Shown here one piece after another: positions 25,300 to 36,780 of a stretch of DNA of 64,000 nt; the first letter of the stretch is position 1; every line of letters starts with the position of its first letter. Source of the DNA: JAWVFM01 sp963823245 (GTDB lineage: Bacteria; Actinomycetota; Thermoleophilia; Solirubrobacterales; 70-9). The notes beneath the pieces are model-generated. The model was not told where the DNA came from. It did not search any database and was given only the letters and a program-made list of their open reading frames with translations. The stretch spans positions 62,001-126,000 of the forward strand of contig CAWGKQ010000003.1 in assembly GCA_963823245.1 (NCBI GenBank), given 5' to 3'. The position numbers and the translations under genes are program-made.

Positions 25300-25713
25300 A
25301 TGCTTCGCACGTCCGAAATTCGCCTGTCGACGCGCGGCGACGCCGACGTGGTCGATCTCACCGACCGTATCGCCTCCCTCCTCACCGAATCCGGAGCTCA
25401 GAACGGCCAACTCCTCGCCTTCGTCCGCGGCTCCACCGCGGCGATCACGACGATGGAGCTCGAGCCCGGCGGCGTCCACGACCTCCGCGCGCTCCTCGAC
25501 CGGCTGGTCCCGCCACAGGGCGACTACGAGCACAACCGCCTCAACCACGACACCAACTCCCACGCCCACCAGCGCGCCTCGCTGATCGGCCCCTCGGAGA
25601 TCGTGCCGATCCTCGGCGGCCGCCTCGCGCTCGGCACGTGGCAGCAGCTCGTGCTGATCGACTTCGACGACCGCCCGCGCGAGCGGACGGTGGTCGTTCA
25701 GGTCGCCGGCTGA
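25300..25713 (+). CDS. YjbQ-family protein (secondary thiamine-phosphate synthase type)
   Basis: This 137-residue protein matches the YjbQ/UPF0047 family. The conserved C-terminal block has HAHQRASLIGPSEIVPI and then GRLALGTWQQLVLIDFD, with the two histidines and the GTWQ segment forming the trimer active site. The E. coli member can replace ThiE weakly, but the main physiological role is unsettled. It follows panB by 66 bases, probably with its own promoter. No thiamine genes are nearby. Confidence 0.9.
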   Translation: MLRTSEIRLSTRGDADVVDLTDRIASLLTESGAQNGQLLAFVRGSTAAITTMELEPGGVHDLRALLDRLVPPQGDYEHNRLNHDTNSHAHQRASLIGPSEIVPILGGRLALGTWQQLVLIDFDDRPRERTVVVQVAG

Positions 25714-25726
25714 GGTAGCCGCGCCC

Positions 25727-28262
25727 TCAGGGGTGGAAGGCCGCCACCGCGGCGAGAGTCTGCCGGTTGGAGCCGTTTGCGTTCTCGAAAGACGTGTCGC
25801 CGGCGGCGAGGATGCGTCCGGAACCCGCGGTCAGGGCCTTGAGCCTGCCGAGCACCTTCGAGATCACCACCCCCTGCGCGCCGAAGGAGCGGTCAATCGT
25901 GCCGCTGCGCCGCACTCGCACCATCGCGAAATGGTCGCTGTTCGTCCCAGCGAGGACGAGCTTCCCGCGACGCCCCTGAAAGGTCCCGGCCAGGATGGAC
26001 CCACCAATTCCAGGCACTCCTCGAAGCGCCGCCGCCCGCCGGTCGAACAGGCGATCCCGCTTGCCGCTCGCCCCGTAGCGGAACAGGGCGATGCTTCGGC
26101 TGGAGGTCCGCCCGAGCACCAGTGGGCGGCCGTCCGCCGCCATCAGGATGGCGCTGACGCCGCCGTTCTTGCCGACCGGGACGCTCGCGACACCCCTCGG
26201 GCCGCCGAATGAAGGGTTTCGCGTGCCGTCGGCGTCGAGCTCGACCATCGCGCCTGAGAACGGGCCGGCCACCCCGCGCGTGCCCGCGACGAGTATCCGA
26301 CCGGTCCTGCTCAGGGCTACCGCCCTCAGAGTCTTGACGCTGCGCGCACCGGCGAGCGCGACGATCCCATCGCCGCCGAACGGGCGGTCGAGCGATCCGT
26401 CGCTGCGGTAACGAACGAGCGTCGCCCGGTCGCCGACGTTGCCCCCCACGACGATCTTCCCGCCCGCCTCGAGCACGGCGCCGGCGACGCTTCCCTGCTG
26501 GACGGGGAACCCCGTGATGGCGATCCCGTCGTCACCGAATTTCGGATCCAGCGAGCCGTCGGGGTCGTATCGGGCGAGGACGAAGCGGATTCGGTTCGTG
26601 CCGCGGGCGCGGCCCGTGCCGACCACGAGGATCTTCTTGTCGGGCTGTCGAAGCGCCGTCGTCGCCGTGGTGGGGAGCGCGGTTGGATCGCTCGCCGGCG
26701 AGGTCGCTACGAAGCCGCCGTCTCCGAAGCTGGGGTCGAGCCGCCCGTCGGACGTGTACTTGGCGAGGGCGAAACCCGAGCCTCCCGGATAGGGGTGCGT
26801 GTCGTAGGCGTAGGAATCGCCCGCGACGATCACGCTCCCGTCGGGCTGTGCGATGACGGCCTTCGGGTGGGAGTTGCGGGCACCGGTGAGCACGTTCCCG
26901 GGCGGGCTGGCGACGACCTGCCCATCGTCTCCGAAGGACGGGTCCGGGAGGCCCGCGGACGTGAACCGGGCGAGCGCATTGGCGCTGAAGCTCACGATGC
27001 AGCTCTCCTCAGAGACGACGCATGCGGTCGCGCCGCCCATCACGACGAACCCGCCGCTGGAGTCGGGCGCCACGACGGCGGGGGCCATGCCGCCGAACCC
27101 GAAGTCGAGTTGCGAGGTCCCGCCGGTCCCAAAGCTCGAGTCGAGGGTGCCGTCCGGGTTGAGGCGCGCGAGCACACCCGGATTGGAGGCCGACGGCGTT
27201 CCCGCGAGGTCGCCACCGGCGAACACGATCTTGCCGTCCGGCTGCAGCCCGATCGCCCGTGTGAGGACGGGCTGCGCGACCGCGGCAACGCCGGCGTTCC
27301 CGAAGGAGCCGTCGAGCGAACCGTCCGGCGTGAGGCGCACAACGGCGAAGCCATCGAGTCCCGAGGTCGCCAGGATGAGCTTGCCGTTCGGTTGAAGCAG
27401 CGCCCGCAGCCGCGATGGGGCGACCGCATAGGACGCGCCGAGCTTGACGCTGGCGACACCAGACGCGCCGAAGGACGTGTCCGGCGACCCGGCTTCGTTG
27501 AACCGCGCGATCGCAAGCGTTCCGAATCTGTCCCCTGCGACGATCACCTTCCCGCTGTTCTGAACGAGCAGCGAATCCTCCGACGTGCACGCGTCCTCTC
27601 CGAGGTTCGCGGTGGCCACGCCATCGGACCCGAACGACGCGTCGGGCGACCCGTCGGCCTTGTACCGGGCGACGGCGAAGACCGACGTGCACAGCTGCCC
27701 GTCCTGAGTAGCAACGACGATCTTGCCGTCCGGCTGCAGAGCGACGGCGGTCGCCATCGCGGGCAGGCTGGTGACCGTGCCGCCGCTTCCAAACGAGGTG
27801 TCGAGCGCGCCGTCGGCGTCGTATCGCGCGAGGAAGCCCTTGGTGCCGGATCCGGTGCGCACGCTCCCGGCCACGAGGATCTTGCCGTCGGGTTGCAGCG
27901 CGACCGCGTTGGCGCTGGCTGCGTCGCCAAGGGCAGTCGTGACGAACCCAGCGCGCCCGAACGAAGGATCGACCGTCCCATCGGCGGCATAGCGCGAAAG
28001 GGACAGATCGGTCGCCGATGAGTGCGTGACGGCGACGCCTGCAGCGCCCGCCAAGACGTAGCTTCCGTCGGGCTGAACGACGGCGTCGTTGACCTCGGCC
28101 GTCTGCAGCGAGCGAGCGCTCATGGGGTCGTAGACGAATCCGCGGCCTCCGAACGACGGGTCGAGATCGCCCGGCCTGGACAGCTGCCGACGCGCCCGCC
28201 GCCGTCAGGAGGGCGCCGGCGGCGGCGAGGGCAAGCGCCCTAAGTGGCCTTCGAGCCCGCAC
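25727..28262 (-). CDS. Secreted delta-60 repeat protein, about 14 repeats (frameshifted near 28170)
   Basis: From the GTG at 28262 a clear signal peptide (RALALAAAGALLTAAGASA) is read. The frame then shifts at a G run (28170-28172) into the long repeat frame. Removing one base gives 844 residues. The rest is about 14 copies of a roughly 55-residue repeat ending in LDPSFG-type turns. Delta-60 repeats are predicted to form beta-propeller blades, so 14 copies would make two seven-bladed propellers. The start lies 23 bases inside the upstream lipoprotein gene. It is the last gene of a six-gene overlapping operon. Ligand unknown. Without the shift, translation would start at the ATG at 28123 with no signal peptide. 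Confidence 0.78.
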
Positions 28263-28869
28263 GCCTCGAGATCGTCACCGAGTCGTCGCTCAGGTGCAGG
28301 GTGCCGCGGACGCCCCGCGAGCCCGAGAACTCGATCTCGCCGTTTCGCTGTGCCGAGGTCGCCACGGCCGCGCCCTCGGGCGCGCGGACGATCCGGAGCG
28401 TCCCCGCGCCGGGGACGTTCACGATCTTCTGCGACTGGGTGACCTTGATGTGGTCCTGGCGGAAGATGCCCAGCTCGCCCATGGTCGGGTTCGCGGGGTT
28501 CGCTCCCGCGTCGACCGCCGTGTAGGTGCGCTTGTCGCCGGCCTGCCAGCCGTTGGTGAACGGGTAGATCACGTCGGAGGAGAAGAACGGTCCCGGCGGC
28601 TCCGGAACGATCTCCGCCGGCCTGACGTGCGTCGCGGGTAGGCCGTGACCGTGCTTCAGCTTCTTGACCCCGCCGTGCCCGACGCCGAGCTCGCGCCGGA
28701 GGCGCTTCGTCGCGGCCTGCTTTTCGCTTGCGGAGATGCCGTTGGCTCCGCTCCTGTCCCGCTGCGCCGTCTGGGTGGTGGTGTCGTCGCCACCCCCGCA
28801 ACCGGCCGCGCCGATGGCCAGGCACGCCGTCGCGCCGAGAACCGCGAGGCGAGGGCGGCGCCTAGCCAT
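28240..28869 (-). CDS. Lipoprotein of unknown function in the delta-60 operon
   Basis: The ATG at 28869 (a GTG lies just before it) gives 209 residues with signal peptide and lipobox GAAGC. A Thr/Gln/Lys-rich linker leads to a beta-rich C-terminal domain (about residues 90-205) with a conserved-looking start VIYPFTNGWQAG. No family is recognised. The gene overlaps the end of the upstream delta-60 protein and the start of the downstream one, so all three should be made together. It may anchor or assemble the propeller proteins at the membrane. Confidence 0.7.
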   Translation of the reverse strand: MARRRPRLAVLGATACLAIGAAGCGGGDDTTTQTAQRDRSGANGISASEKQAATKRLRRELGVGHGGVKKLKHGHGLPATHVRPAEIVPEPPGPFFSSDVIYPFTNGWQAGDKRTYTAVDAGANPANPTMGELGIFRQDHIKVTQSQKIVNVPGAGTLRIVRAPEGAAVATSAQRNGEIEFSGSRGVRGTLHLSDDSVTISRRAGSKAT

Positions 28870-31060
28870 CACCCGCGCTCTTCGCCACCCACTGATCCTC
28901 CTTGAAGTTAAGGAGCTCGCGGCCGACGTGGCCGGGCGCCTTCCTTCGCATGCGGACCCAGCTCTCGCCAGGCGTCATGCCGCTGAACTGCGTGGACCCG
29001 GTGGTGCCGGCGAAGACGTACGGCGCCGAGTGCATGCTGTTCCACTTGCGTGCGACGCTCGCCCACTGCGCGGCCTGGTCGAAGTGGTTGGGGTTCCCCC
29101 GGTAGTAGATCTCCGGCAAGGGCTGGCCGCCCCGGTCGTGCGAGACCTGGGCGACGTCCCCAAGCGTCCATCCGTTGAAGCACCCGTTGTAGTGGAGGCC
29201 GGGGTGCGGAGGGCAGCCGCCGGCGGTGCCGAAGTCAATGTAGCCGCGAGGCCAGGTCGCCTTCGCGCCATTGGCAAGGAGCCGCGAGTACTTGGGGCCC
29301 CAGTAGCCGGCCTCGATGTCGCCAGCCACCCCCGCGCGCTCCGCCGGGGTGTAGCCATGGACGCGTTGGTAGCGCCACACGCGATGCACCGTGCGCGCCT
29401 GGTGGACGCCGATCTGCCGGGCGCGGTTTGCGGCGAACCTCGACTTGAAGTGGTTGGTCACGGCATAGGTGATCTGCGCCTGGCCTCGCCGGTGACACGA
29501 GGCGTAGGCGTCTGCCGCGACCTGGAGCGATATGCGGATCTGCCTGTTCGAGGCCGTGAAGCTCGCATTGTTCACGGCCGCGCCGAAGTTGCCGTTGACG
29601 TAGGCGCGAGCGCCACCGAAGTCGAGGAGCAACGCCCTGTTCGCGCTGCGGGGCTGCGAGCGGGCGAACGCGCACGCGTCGGCGGCCGCGAACCGCTTCA
29701 GCTCGGTCATGCTGTCGGCATTGACGTACCAGGCGGGAACCGGGTGCGGCGCGGTGCGCCGGCGGGTTTTCACGCTTCGTTCGCGTTCGGCGCGAAGGCG
29801 CGGCTTCGCTCGGCTCGGCATCGGCGGCCGGCTCCCGGCGCCAGCGGGCGCCTTAGTCGGAGCTCCGAAGTCCGTCGTCACGAGCCCGCGGTCGCCGAAC
29901 GAGGCATCGGGTGAGCCGTCGAGGCCGAACGCAGCAAGCGCGAAATCCAACGCGCCGGCCGGGCCCGCGGCGCCGGCGACGAGGAGCCTCGATGGCTCGT
30001 CGAGCACGGCGACGGCCGAGCGGACGCTCGTCGCGGAGGCGACGCCCGCGTCGCCGAAGCCGGGGTCCAAAACCCCGGTCGGGTCGAGGCGGGCGAGCAT
30101 CAGGCCATTCGGATCGGCGCCGGCGACCGCGAGGCCGTCGCGCTCGGGAGCGACCGCTGCGGCGGAGCTTCCCCGCGGCCCGAACGCGGCCGATCCTTCG
30201 TCGCCGAAGGGCCCGTCCGGCGAACCGTCGGGGCCGAACCGGGCGACGAGCGCCTGACCGCCGACGGATCCAGCGAGGAGCACGCTGCCGTCGGCGTTCG
30301 CAGCGATCCCATCGACGGATGCGCCAACCGGAAGCGCGGTCGTGACCGTGCCGGCCGAGCCGAAGGATTGGTCGGGCGAGCCGTCCGAGGAGAGGCGCGA
30401 AACCACGAGCGAGGCCTGGCTTCCGGCGCTTGAGAGGCCGGCGGTCACGATGCCGCCGTCGCCGACGGGCGCCACGGCCCGGACGTCGACGGGCGCCTCG
30501 GCGGTCGAGAACGCGCGGTCGATCGCGCCGTCGGCCGAAAGGCGGTACACCCGCGATCCCGCCGCCCCGCTCGCGGCGACGATCGTCTCCCGGTTCGGCA
30601 GCACAGCCATGGCTGCGGCCCGGCAGCAGCCCAGCGTGACGGATCCTCCGTCGCCGAAGCCGCGGTCGAGCGAGCCATCGGAGCCGTAGCGGAGGACGGT
30701 GGCGTGTCCGCCCGAGCGCCCGGCGGCGACTATCGAGCCGTCCGCCTCAAGCCCTGCCGCGAGGATCTCGTTGTCGGCTCGTCCGTCGACGTCGGTCGTC
30801 ACGAGGCCGTGGTCGCCGAACGAGCTGTCGAGAGCGCCCGAGGGCAGGTAGCGCGCAAGCGCGAAACGCCCGTCGGAGCTCCCGACGGCGACGACCTTGC
30901 CGTCGGGCTGAATCAGGGCTGCCCGGGCAACGTCGTCGGAGGCTGCGCTGGGCGGCGTGGCGGCGCCGCCGGCGCTCGCCAACACCAGCATGGCCAGAGG
31001 CCCCGCCAGGGCTCCTCCGATCCCGCCTCGGAGCTTCCAGGTGCGAGTTCGATCGATCAA
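28862..31060 (-). CDS. Secreted seven-repeat delta-60 propeller fused to a novel C-terminal domain
   Basis: This 732-residue protein has a signal sequence (residues 1-35) and seven delta-60 repeats (about 40-395, with turns such as LDSSFGDHG), enough for one seven-bladed propeller. A basic Pro/Arg linker follows (about 400-430), then about 300 residues of a different domain. That domain runs from VPAWYVNADSMTELKRFA through YIDFGTAGGCPPHPG, GCFNGWTLGDVAQ and QPLPEIYYRGN. It resembles uncharacterised actinobacterial secreted domains and perhaps a glycoside-hydrolase-like barrel, but no catalytic motif is certain. The TTG start overlaps the DUF1028 stop (TTGA). Confidence 0.78.
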   Translation of the reverse strand: MIDRTRTWKLRGGIGGALAGPLAMLVLASAGGAATPPSAASDDVARAALIQPDGKVVAVGSSDGRFALARYLPSGALDSSFGDHGLVTTDVDGRADNEILAAGLEADGSIVAAGRSGGHATVLRYGSDGSLDRGFGDGGSVTLGCCRAAAMAVLPNRETIVAASGAAGSRVYRLSADGAIDRAFSTAEAPVDVRAVAPVGDGGIVTAGLSSAGSQASLVVSRLSSDGSPDQSFGSAGTVTTALPVGASVDGIAANADGSVLLAGSVGGQALVARFGPDGSPDGPFGDEGSAAFGPRGSSAAAVAPERDGLAVAGADPNGLMLARLDPTGVLDPGFGDAGVASATSVRSAVAVLDEPSRLLVAGAAGPAGALDFALAAFGLDGSPDASFGDRGLVTTDFGAPTKAPAGAGSRPPMPSRAKPRLRAERERSVKTRRRTAPHPVPAWYVNADSMTELKRFAAADACAFARSQPRSANRALLLDFGGARAYVNGNFGAAVNNASFTASNRQIRISLQVAADAYASCHRRGQAQITYAVTNHFKSRFAANRARQIGVHQARTVHRVWRYQRVHGYTPAERAGVAGDIEAGYWGPKYSRLLANGAKATWPRGYIDFGTAGGCPPHPGLHYNGCFNGWTLGDVAQVSHDRGGQPLPEIYYRGNPNHFDQAAQWASVARKWNSMHSAPYVFAGTTGSTQFSGMTPGESWVRMRRKAPGHVGRELLNFKEDQWVAKSAGDG

Positions 31061-31950
31061 GAAGAGGCATCGAGTGTAAGGGTCTCGCGAATTTCCGCTG
31101 CACCTGGCGCGATTTCGTGGGAAAGACGACCCAGGAGGTCGCGCCAGCCGGGGTGAATCTCGATCGCGCTCTTGACGAGCGTGACACCCAGCTCGACCTG
31201 TCCCTGCTGCGCGAGCGAAAGGCCGCCCCAGAACAGGAACTCCGTGTTGTCGGGGGCGAGCTCGAGCGCCCGCCTGCCCCGTTCTCCCGCCTCCTCATGG
31301 CGGCCCGCCGCGCCGAGCTCCTCGGCCTCGCTCACGAGGGCGTACGCCTCGGCGAGGCCGAGTAGGCGCCTGAGCTCCTCGAGTGGCTCGGGATGGTCCT
31401 CGACGCGCAGGTCGACGGTCCGCCGCCACGGCTCTCCCTCGGCAGGGACGACGAGGAGCGCGGCGGACTGGCGTCCTCGGACGTCGCCGCCCGCTGCCTC
31501 GCCCGCGTCGAGCGCCGCCAGGAGGCGATCGGCGAGCGGGCCCTCGGCACCCTCGAACGCCCGGCCCATCGCGGGCCAGACCTCCTCTGAGGCCATCATG
31601 TTGGCCTGCGCTGAGTACCCGTCGCCGGTGAGGTCCCCCGCGAACGGGATGCAGCTCTCGCCGGTGTGCACAGCGACCTCGCCGGCGGCGTCGAGCACAG
31701 CGACCTGGCGCAGCCGCGCGCCCTCGTCGGCGGCCACCTCGGCCTCAAGCGCGGCGCGCGGCGCCTCCCCAGCCTCGAGCCGGTCGAGAAGGTTCGGTCC
31801 GTAGGCCGGCTGGGCCATCGACTGCGTCGCGACCACGCCGACGGCGGCGCGACCCCAGGTGACCACCGAGCCGACCGAGAACCAATGCGACTGCACCGCG
31901 ACGCCGAGCTCGCCCGTGTCCGGGTCGCGGGCCACCATCGAATAGGTCAC
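31057..31950 (-). CDS. DUF1028 protein, Ntn-hydrolase-like, with TPR-like tail
   Basis: The GTG at 31950 gives 297 residues: VTYSMVARDPDTGELGVAVQ opens the DUF1028 domain (residues 1-200), which includes WGRAAVGVVATQSMAQPAYG and GDGYSAQANMM. The family has an Ntn-hydrolase-like fold and unproven activity. The last 85 residues form two or three helical hairpins like tetratricopeptide repeats. No signal peptide is seen, so it should be cytoplasmic while its operon neighbours are exported. Its start overlaps the stop of the frameshifted lipoprotein gene (GTGA). Confidence 0.82.
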   Translation of the reverse strand: MTYSMVARDPDTGELGVAVQSHWFSVGSVVTWGRAAVGVVATQSMAQPAYGPNLLDRLEAGEAPRAALEAEVAADEGARLRQVAVLDAAGEVAVHTGESCIPFAGDLTGDGYSAQANMMASEEVWPAMGRAFEGAEGPLADRLLAALDAGEAAGGDVRGRQSAALLVVPAEGEPWRRTVDLRVEDHPEPLEELRRLLGLAEAYALVSEAEELGAAGRHEEAGERGRRALELAPDNTEFLFWGGLSLAQQGQVELGVTLVKSAIEIHPGWRDLLGRLSHEIAPGAAEIRETLTLDASS

Positions 31951-32473
31951 GGGCCCACCGGGACGTTCGACTTGATCGAGGCGAGCTGCCAATGCTTGCC
32001 GCTGCGCACAAGCGAAATCTGAAGCTTCTGTGCCGAGCTCGGCCCGCCGTGAGGGACGGCCACCACCAGCGCCTTGTCCCCCTTCACGCTTGAGCTGACG
32101 ATCTCGACCGAGTCCGCTCGTCCTCCTGATCGGATCGACGATCGACAGCCCTGCGCACCGCCGAAGGACCTGTTCGAGGAGCGCTCGCGTGTAGATCTCG
32201 CAGACAGCGATGTCGGCCGACGTCAGCGCGAATTGGACGGTCTGCGTCGGCGGACGCCGCCGCGAATGGGGCACGGGCGGCCGCCTGATTCTCGCCGGCT
32301 TGCGTGGTCGCGGGAGGCTTCGAGCCGGTCGTCGTGGTCGACTGCGCCCTCGGCGCCTCCCTCTCCGGGTTCTTGACCGTGCTCAACGAGCTGGTCGATG
32401 ACGAGCTCGACCCACCGCCGCACCCACAGACGGCGAGCGCCGCCACCAGCGCCGCCGTGCTAGCCCGCCTCAT
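31947..32473 (-). pseudogene. Lipoprotein gene spread over three reading frames
   Basis: Frame 1 (from 32473) encodes a signal peptide with lipobox and a Ser/Thr linker (MRRASTAALVAALAVCGCGG). Frame 2 encodes VQFALTSADIAVCEIYTRAL. Frame 3 encodes RADSVEIVSSSVKGDKALV and ends KSNVPVGP. All three parts read like one small actinobacterial lipoprotein, broken near 32238 and near 32120. Removing one base at each point gives 174 residues with an in-frame stop exactly at the DUF1028 overlap. This is either a recent pseudogene or two sequence errors. The start overlaps the acyltransferase gene by 14 bases. Confidence 0.7.
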
Positions 32474-33059
32474 CGCCGCCCTTGAACTCGATCTCGCGGA
32501 TGACCTTCGCCGGCGCCCCGGCGGCGATCGTCGCCGGTGGCAGGTCCTTCGTCACGACCGAGTTCGATCCGACCACGCACCGGTCGCCGATCTCGACGCC
32601 GCCGGTCACAACGCAGTTGACGCCGAACCAGCAGTTCGAGCCGATTCGCACCGGGCCGCGGGGGACGAAGCCCTGGTGCGTGATCGGCTTCGTCGGATCG
32701 TCGTAGGCGTGGTCGGCGTCGCCGACGAAGCAGTTGTTGGCGAACATCACGTGGTCTCCGATCTCGATCAGCTCCATCGCCGCCAGCATGACGCCTTGGT
32801 TCAGGAAACAGCCTTCGCCGATGCGGATTCGGGCATCCGCGGAGAGCGTCAACCAGCAGCCGGGCTCGAAGAGCGTTCCCTCGCCGACCGTGAGACGCCC
32901 GGAGTCGAGGGCCTCGAGCACCTCGCCGTCGATCGGGTGGCGGACGTACGCGCCGGCACGCGCCATGTGTCGGTTGATCCTCCACTTTCGGGAGAGGCGC
33001 CGGTTGCGCTCGTACCAGCGGCGCTTCACTCGCCAAGTCCGCCACCCGGCCTGCGACAT
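32460..33059 (-). CDS. Left-handed beta-helix acyltransferase
   Basis: This 199-residue protein has hexapeptide repeats from about residue 55 (for example IRIGEGCFLNQGVMLAAM) and the acetyltransferase signature GVEIGDRCVVGSNSVVTKDLP. The likely catalytic His is in DADHAYDD. The N-terminus has 40 basic residues. It belongs to the maltose/galactoside O-acetyltransferase group and probably acetylates a sugar on a glycan or glycolipid. It heads the overlapping six-gene operon, so modification of a surface glycan handled by the exported neighbours is possible. Confidence 0.85.
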   Translation of the reverse strand: MSQAGWRTWRVKRRWYERNRRLSRKWRINRHMARAGAYVRHPIDGEVLEALDSGRLTVGEGTLFEPGCWLTLSADARIRIGEGCFLNQGVMLAAMELIEIGDHVMFANNCFVGDADHAYDDPTKPITHQGFVPRGPVRIGSNCWFGVNCVVTGGVEIGDRCVVGSNSVVTKDLPPATIAAGAPAKVIREIEFKGGDEAG

Positions 33060-33079
33060 GGCGACAGGCTTTCAGAACC

Positions 33080-33111
33080 TGAGACCGAACTGAGACCAAG
33101 TCGATACTGAC
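33080..33111 (+). promoter_or_regulatory. Direct-repeat promoter element, copy 2
   Basis: TGAGACC (33080) and TGAGACC (33091) repeat with an 11-bp period. Three bases later comes TCGATACTGAC (33101-33111), identical to copy 1 at 20644-20654. It faces the gene at 33177 and lies 20 bases from the divergent acyltransferase start. Confidence 0.6.
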
Positions 33112-33176
33112 TTCGGCGCCCGGGGTGACTACGTTGCCCGGAGTCCACGTAACCAACCCGGATGAGGGAGCTACGG

Positions 33177-33659
33177 ATGGCGCTTTTCCAGGCGAGCGAG
33201 GAGCAGCTCGCGGAGCACAAGCAGAAGCTCGTCGAGGAGGTCTCGCCCCACATCGGCGGCGAGGACCTCGTGGCGGTCGGGATGTTCCGCCGCGGGGGCT
33301 TCGGCGCGAGCTACGCCGCGAGCAAGATGGGCGGTGGGCTCCTCTACGCGGGCGTCAACCTCGCCCGCAAGAAGCGCGCCGGCGGCCTGCCCGACAAGCT
33401 CATGCTCGCGGTCACGCCGACGACGCTCTACGCCTTTTCGTGGAAGCACAAGGGACGCAACTACCGGGTCAAGGAGGAGGTCGCGCGCTGGGACCGCACC
33501 AACCTCCGGTGCTCGCGCGGGCAGGGCGGGAACATGACGACGCTCACCATCGAGTCGCCCTCGGAGAGCGAGAAAGCCACCCTCGTCGGGGCCGGGGTCC
33601 AGGACGACCCCTGGAGTCAGGAAGTGATCGGCATCCTCACCAGCGGGGCAGCGGTCTGA
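33177..33659 (+). CDS. Conserved hypothetical soluble protein
   Basis: The ATG at 33177 is preceded by an AGGGAG ribosome binding site and gives 160 residues; an upstream ATG at 33162 overlaps that site. The protein has an amphipathic helix (residues 5-25), a Gly-rich middle (RRGGFGASYAASKMGGG) and a beta-rich C-terminus (MLAVTPTTLYAFSW, RVKEEVARWDR) that could be a PH-like fold. No family is certain. Its stop overlaps the start of a 40-residue membrane protein (TGATG). It is controlled by copy 2 of the direct-repeat promoter element. Confidence 0.7.
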   Translation: MALFQASEEQLAEHKQKLVEEVSPHIGGEDLVAVGMFRRGGFGASYAASKMGGGLLYAGVNLARKKRAGGLPDKLMLAVTPTTLYAFSWKHKGRNYRVKEEVARWDRTNLRCSRGQGGNMTTLTIESPSESEKATLVGAGVQDDPWSQEVIGILTSGAAV

Positions 33660-33781
33660 TGACGATCCACAAGGGCCGCAGCGGCGCCGGCACCTACTGG
33701 TACTACTGGCTCGTGCTCATCGGCGGCACGATCCTCGTCGTCGCCGCCGTCGCGACCGACATGTTCGGCCTCAAGCCGTAG
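33659..33781 (+). CDS. 40-residue single-helix membrane protein
   Basis: A TGATG overlap couples this short frame to the gene upstream. The product begins MTIHKGRSGAGTYWYYW and has one transmembrane helix (about residues 12-33), ending GLKP. The first part is cationic and the helix starts with an aromatic WYYW belt. It is convergent with uvrA, two bases apart. Codon choice is strongly GC-ending, which supports it being translated. Function unknown; possibly the membrane anchor of the upstream protein. Confidence 0.6.
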   Translation: MTIHKGRSGAGTYWYYWLVLIGGTILVVAAVATDMFGLKP

Positions 33782-33783
33782 CC

Positions 33784-36737
<2,954 letters not shown>

Positions 36738-36745
36738 CTCAGACG

Positions 36746-36751
36746 ATTGTA
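36746..36751 (-). promoter_or_regulatory. -10 hexamer TACAAT, leaderless uvrA
   Basis: TACAAT on the minus strand is followed by eight bases and the uvrA ATG. The LexA-type box lies just upstream. Confidence 0.55.
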
Positions 36752-36756
36752 GGAGT

Positions 36757-36770
36757 CGAACAGGCGTTCC
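36757..36770 (-). promoter_or_regulatory. LexA (SOS) box upstream of uvrA
   Basis: GAAC-AGGC-GTTC (36758-36769) is a perfect GAAC-N4-GTTC palindrome within CGAACAGGCGTTCC. It matches the Gram-positive/actinobacterial SOS box CGAACRNRYGTTYG in all but the last base. It sits between the -35 and -10 positions of uvrA, so LexA would block RNA polymerase directly. Confidence 0.7.
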
Positions 36771-36780
36771 GAAAACGGCG

